From positions 1-64,000 of the forward strand of contig JANJXV010001833.1 of the NCBI GenBank assembly GCA_024803745.1: 64,000 nt of DNA. Reading direction: 5' to 3'. The position numbers were made by a program, and so were the translations under genes. Positions within the stretch are counted from its first letter, which is position 1; each line of letters begins with the position of its first letter. Below are positions 61,161 to 64,000 of this stretch, piece by piece. The notes under the pieces were generated by a model. That model made no database searches. It was not told the DNA's origin and saw only the letters and a list, made by a program, of their open reading frames with translations. Source of the DNA: Megascapheus bottae. Lineage: Eukaryota > Chordata > Mammalia > Rodentia > Geomyidae.

Positions 61161-64000
61161 ACAGAATGGAGGTGTGTGAAGTCATAGAATGGAGGTGTGT
61201 GAAATCATAGAATGGAGGTGTGTGAAGTCAGAATGGAGGTGTGTGAAGTCACAGAATTGAGGTGTATGAAGTCACAGAATGGAGGTGTGTGAAGTCAGAA
61301 TGAAGGTGTGTGAAGTCACAGAATGGAGGTGTGTGAAGTCACAGAATGGATGTTTGTGAAGTACGAATGAAGGTGTTTGAAGTCATAGAGTGGAGGTGTG
61401 TGAAATCACAGAATGGAGGTGTGTGAAGTCACAAAATGGAGGTGTGTAAACTCAGAATGTAGGTGTGTGACGCCACAGAATGAAGGTGTGTGAAGTCATA
61501 GAATGGAAGTGTGTGAAATCATAGAATGGAGGTGTGTGAAGTCACAGAATTAAGGTGTGTGAAGTCAGAATGGAGGTGTGTGAAGTCAGGATGGAGGTGA
61601 GTGAACTCATAGAATGGAGGTGTGTGAAGTCATAGAATGGAGGTCTGTGAACTCAGAATGGGGGTTTGTGAAGTCATAGAATGGAGGTGTGTGAACTCAG
61701 AATGGAGGTGTGTGAAGTCACAGAATGGAGGTGTGTGAAGTCATAGAATGGAGGTGTGTGAATTCATAGAATGGAGGTGTGTGAAGTCATAGGATCGAGG
61801 TGTGTGAAGTCACAGAATGGAGGTGTGTGAAGTCACAGAATGGAGGTGTGTGAACTCAGAATGGAGGTGTGTGAAGTCACAGAATGGAGGTGTGTGAAGT
61901 CATAGAATGGAAGTGTGTGAAGTCATAGAATGGAGGTGTGTGAAGGAAGAATGGAGGGGTGTGAAGTCACAGAATGGAGGTGTGTGAATCCAGAATGGAG
62001 GTTTGTGAAGTCATAGAATGGAGGTGTGTGAAGTCAGAGAATGGATGTTTCTGAAGTAAGAATGAAGGTGTGTGAAGTCATAGAATGGAGGTGTGGGAAG
62101 TCAAATTGGAGGTGTGTGAACTCATAGAACGGAGGTGTGTGAAGTCATGGAATGGAGGTGTGTGAAGTCAAAGAATGGAGGTGTGTGAAGTGAAACAACA
62201 GACGTGTGTGAAGTCACAGAATGGAGGTGAGTGAAGTCACAGAATGGAAGTGTGTGAAGTCAAAACGGAGGTGTGTGAAGTCACAGAATGTAGGTGTGTG
62301 AAGTCACAGAATGGAGGTGTGTGAAGTCAAAAAGGTGGTGTGTGAAGTCACAGAATGGAGGTGTGGGAAGTCATAGAATGGAGGTGTGTGAAATCATAGA
62401 ATGGAGGTGTGTGAAGTCAGAATAGAGGTGTGTGAAGTCACAGAATTGAGGTGTATGAAGTCACAGAATGGAGGTGTGTGAAGTCAGAATGAAGGTGTGT
62501 GAAGTCACAGAATGGAGGCGTGTTAAGTCACAGAATGGATGTTTGTGAAGTAAGAATGAAGGTGTTTGAAGTCATAGAGTGGAGGTGTGTGAAGTCACAG
62601 AATGGAGGTGTGTGAAGTCAGATTGGAGGTGTGTGAAATCACAGAATGGAGGTGTGTGAAGTCATAGAATGGAGGTGTGTGAAGTCATAAAATGGAGGTG
62701 TGTGAACTCATAGAATGGAGGTGTGTGAAGTCAAAATGGAGTTGTGTGAAGTCATAGCATGGTGTTTTTTGATATCAACGAATGGAGGTGTGTGTAGTCA
62801 TAGAATGGAGGTGTGTGAAGTCAGATTGGAGGTGTGTGAAACCACAGAATGGAGGTGTGTGAAGTCACAGAATGGAGGTGTGTAAACTCAGAATATAGGT
62901 GTGTGACGCCACAGAATGGAGGTGTGTGAAGTCATAGAATGGAAGTGTGTGAAATCATGGAATGGAGGTGTGTGAAGTAACAGAATGAAGGTGTGTGAAG
63001 TCAGAATGGAGGTGTGTGAAGTCAGAATGGAGGTGAGTGAAGTCATAGAATGGAGGTGTGTGAAGTCATAGAATGGAGGTCTGTGAACTAGGAATGGAGG
63101 TTTGTGAAGTCATAGAATGGAGGTGTGTGAAGTCACAGAATGGAGGTGTGTTAATTCATAGAATGGAGGTGTGTGAAGTCATAGGATCGAGGTGTGTGAA
63201 GTCACAGAATGGAGGTGTGTGAAGTCACAGAATGGAGGTGTGTGAAGTCACAGAATGGAGGTGTGTGAACTCAGAATGTAGGTGTGTGAAGCCACAGAAT
63301 GGAGGTGTGTGAAGTCATAGAATGGAAGCGTGTGAAGTCATAGAAAGGAGGTGTGTGAACTCAGAATGTAGGTGTGTGAAGCCACAGAATGGAGGTGTGT
63401 GAAGTCATAGAATGGAAGTGTGTGAAGTCATAGAATGGAGGTCTGTGAACTCAGAATGGGGGTTTGTGAAGTCATAGAATGGAGGTGTGTGAACTCAGAA
63501 TGGAGGTGTGTGAAGTCACAGAATGGAGGTGTGTGAAGTCATAGAATGGAGGTGTGTGAATTCATAGAATGGAAGTGTGTGAAGTCATAGGATCGAGGTG
63601 TGTGAAGTCACAGAATGGAGGTGTGTGAAGTCACAGAATGGAGGTGTGTGAAGCCACAGAATTGAGGTGTGTGAAGTCAAAGAATGGAAGTGTGTGAAGT
63701 CATACAATGGAGGTGTGTGAAGGAAGAATGGAAGGGTGTGAAGTCCCAGAATGGAGGTGTGTGAATTCAGAATGGAGGTGTGTGAAGTTACAGAATGGAG
63801 GTTTGTGAAGTCATAGAATGGAGGTGTGTGAAGTCAGAGAATGGATGTTTCTGAAGTAAGAATGAAGGTGTGTGAAGTCATAGAATGGAGGTGTGTGAAG
63901 TCAAATTGGAGGTGTGTGAACTCATAGAATGGAGGTGTGTGAAGTCATGGAATGGAGGTGTGTGAAGTCAAAGAATGGAGGTGTGTGAAGTGAAAAAATA
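61161..64000 (+). repeat. Right-hand HOR units, running off the window
   Basis: About 2.8 kb of HOR sequence of the right-half type. It carries GAAGGAAGAATGGAGGGG near 61,943 and a related GAAGGAAGAATGGAAGGG near 63,719, ATAGGATCGAGG near 61,793, 63,183 and 63,590, and the GATGTTTCTG marker near 62,044 and 63,844. The array is still in full repeat at base 64,000, so its right boundary is not in the window. Confidence 0.85.

Larger units (their letters stand above)
1..64000 (+). repeat. 23-bp satellite array filling the window
   Basis: The full window is head-to-tail copies of a short monomer. On the + strand it reads GGAGGTGTGTG, then AAGTCA, then CAGAAT or TAGAAT (23 bp), or GAAT (21 bp). 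Neighbouring monomers differ mainly by CAGAAT versus TAGAAT, by loss of two bases (the 21-mer), by AAGTCA versus AACTCA, AATTCA or AAATCA, and by single changes in the GT run. All monomers I read lie in the same orientation. No unique spacer, mobile element or stretch of other sequence was seen at any point, so every interval longer than 300 bases holds only this satellite. CpG is rare and confined to a few recurring variants such as AACGG, ATCGAGG and CAACGAA. I do not recognise the family by name. Centromeric, subtelomeric and interstitial satellite or macrosatellite are all possible. Confidence 0.98.

Noticed and set aside
1..64000. CRISPR array
   Set aside because: Repeats abut directly with no unique spacers, monomers vary along the array, and no cas-like gene is present.
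1..64000. Telomere repeat or known centromere box
   Set aside because: I saw no TTAGGG- or TTTAGGG-type tandem run and no CENP-B-box-like motif. The GAATTTAGGTG variants are single monomer variants. HOR structure alone does not prove a centromere.
1..64000. Human satellite II/III-type GGAAT array
   Set aside because: GAATGGAGG occurs at each monomer joint and superficially recalls GGAAT repeats. However, the 23-bp period and the GTGTGTGAAGTCA core do not fit a 5-bp GGAAT array.
1..64000. Two-tetrad G-quadruplex potential from GGAGG in each monomer
   Set aside because: Only GG runs are available, loops between monomers would be long, and no run of three or more guanines recurs regularly, so stable structures are not supported.

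Overview
The whole 64 kb window is one uninterrupted tandem-repeat (satellite) array. I found no gene, RNA gene, transposon, CRISPR array or unique spacer on either strand. The monomer is about 23 bp. On the + strand it reads GGAGGTGTGTG, then AAGTCA, then CAGAAT or TAGAAT. A 21-bp form ends in GAAT instead. Roughly 2,800-2,900 monomers (64,000 divided by about 22.3 bp) lie head to tail, and I saw none inverted. An array like this points to a large eukaryotic genome, probably from a long-read assembly. The sequence does not tell me the species, or whether the locus is centromeric, pericentromeric, subtelomeric or interstitial.

The array has three levels. Level 1 is the 21-23 bp monomer. Level 2 is a higher-order repeat (HOR) of about 1.03-1.08 kb (about 47 monomers), in which diagnostic variant monomers recur in a fixed order. 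Examples are GATGTTTCTGAAGTAAG, GTGAAACAATAGAG, GTCAAAACGG, GTCAAAAAGGTGG, ATAGGATCGAGG and TTTTTGATGTCAACG. Level 3 is a set of multi-kilobase tandem duplications of blocks of HORs, each recognised by a constant offset between shared rare variants.

Layout: 1-7,675 is the visible end of copy 1 of a ~9.27 kb duplication, and 7,676-16,948 is copy 2. From ~13.8 to 20.28 kb are two copies of a 3,235-bp unit (three HORs of 1,055, 1,033 and 1,147 bp). From ~20.48 to 25.15 kb is a 2,741-bp duplication with later internal loss. 24,794-37,132 and 37,133-49,471 are two almost identical copies at an exact offset of 12,339 bp. 45,691-50,441 and 50,442-55,192 are two copies at an exact offset of 4,751 bp that are clearly more diverged. 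55,193-56,354 is HOR sequence without a close partner that I traced. 56,355-61,160 is a 2,626-bp duplication whose second copy has lost 450 bp. 61,161-64,000 is HOR sequence that runs off the end of the window.

The array is strongly strand-asymmetric. The consensus monomer has 9 G and 2 (or 1) C on the + strand and is about 70% purine. The short minus-strand open frames (77-98 codons) are by-products of the repeat, not genes. The points most worth a second look are the near-perfect 12,339-bp duplication, the relative dating of nested duplications from shared variants, and HOR-scale deletions of 450-492 bp. All are readable from the sequence and testable with long reads.
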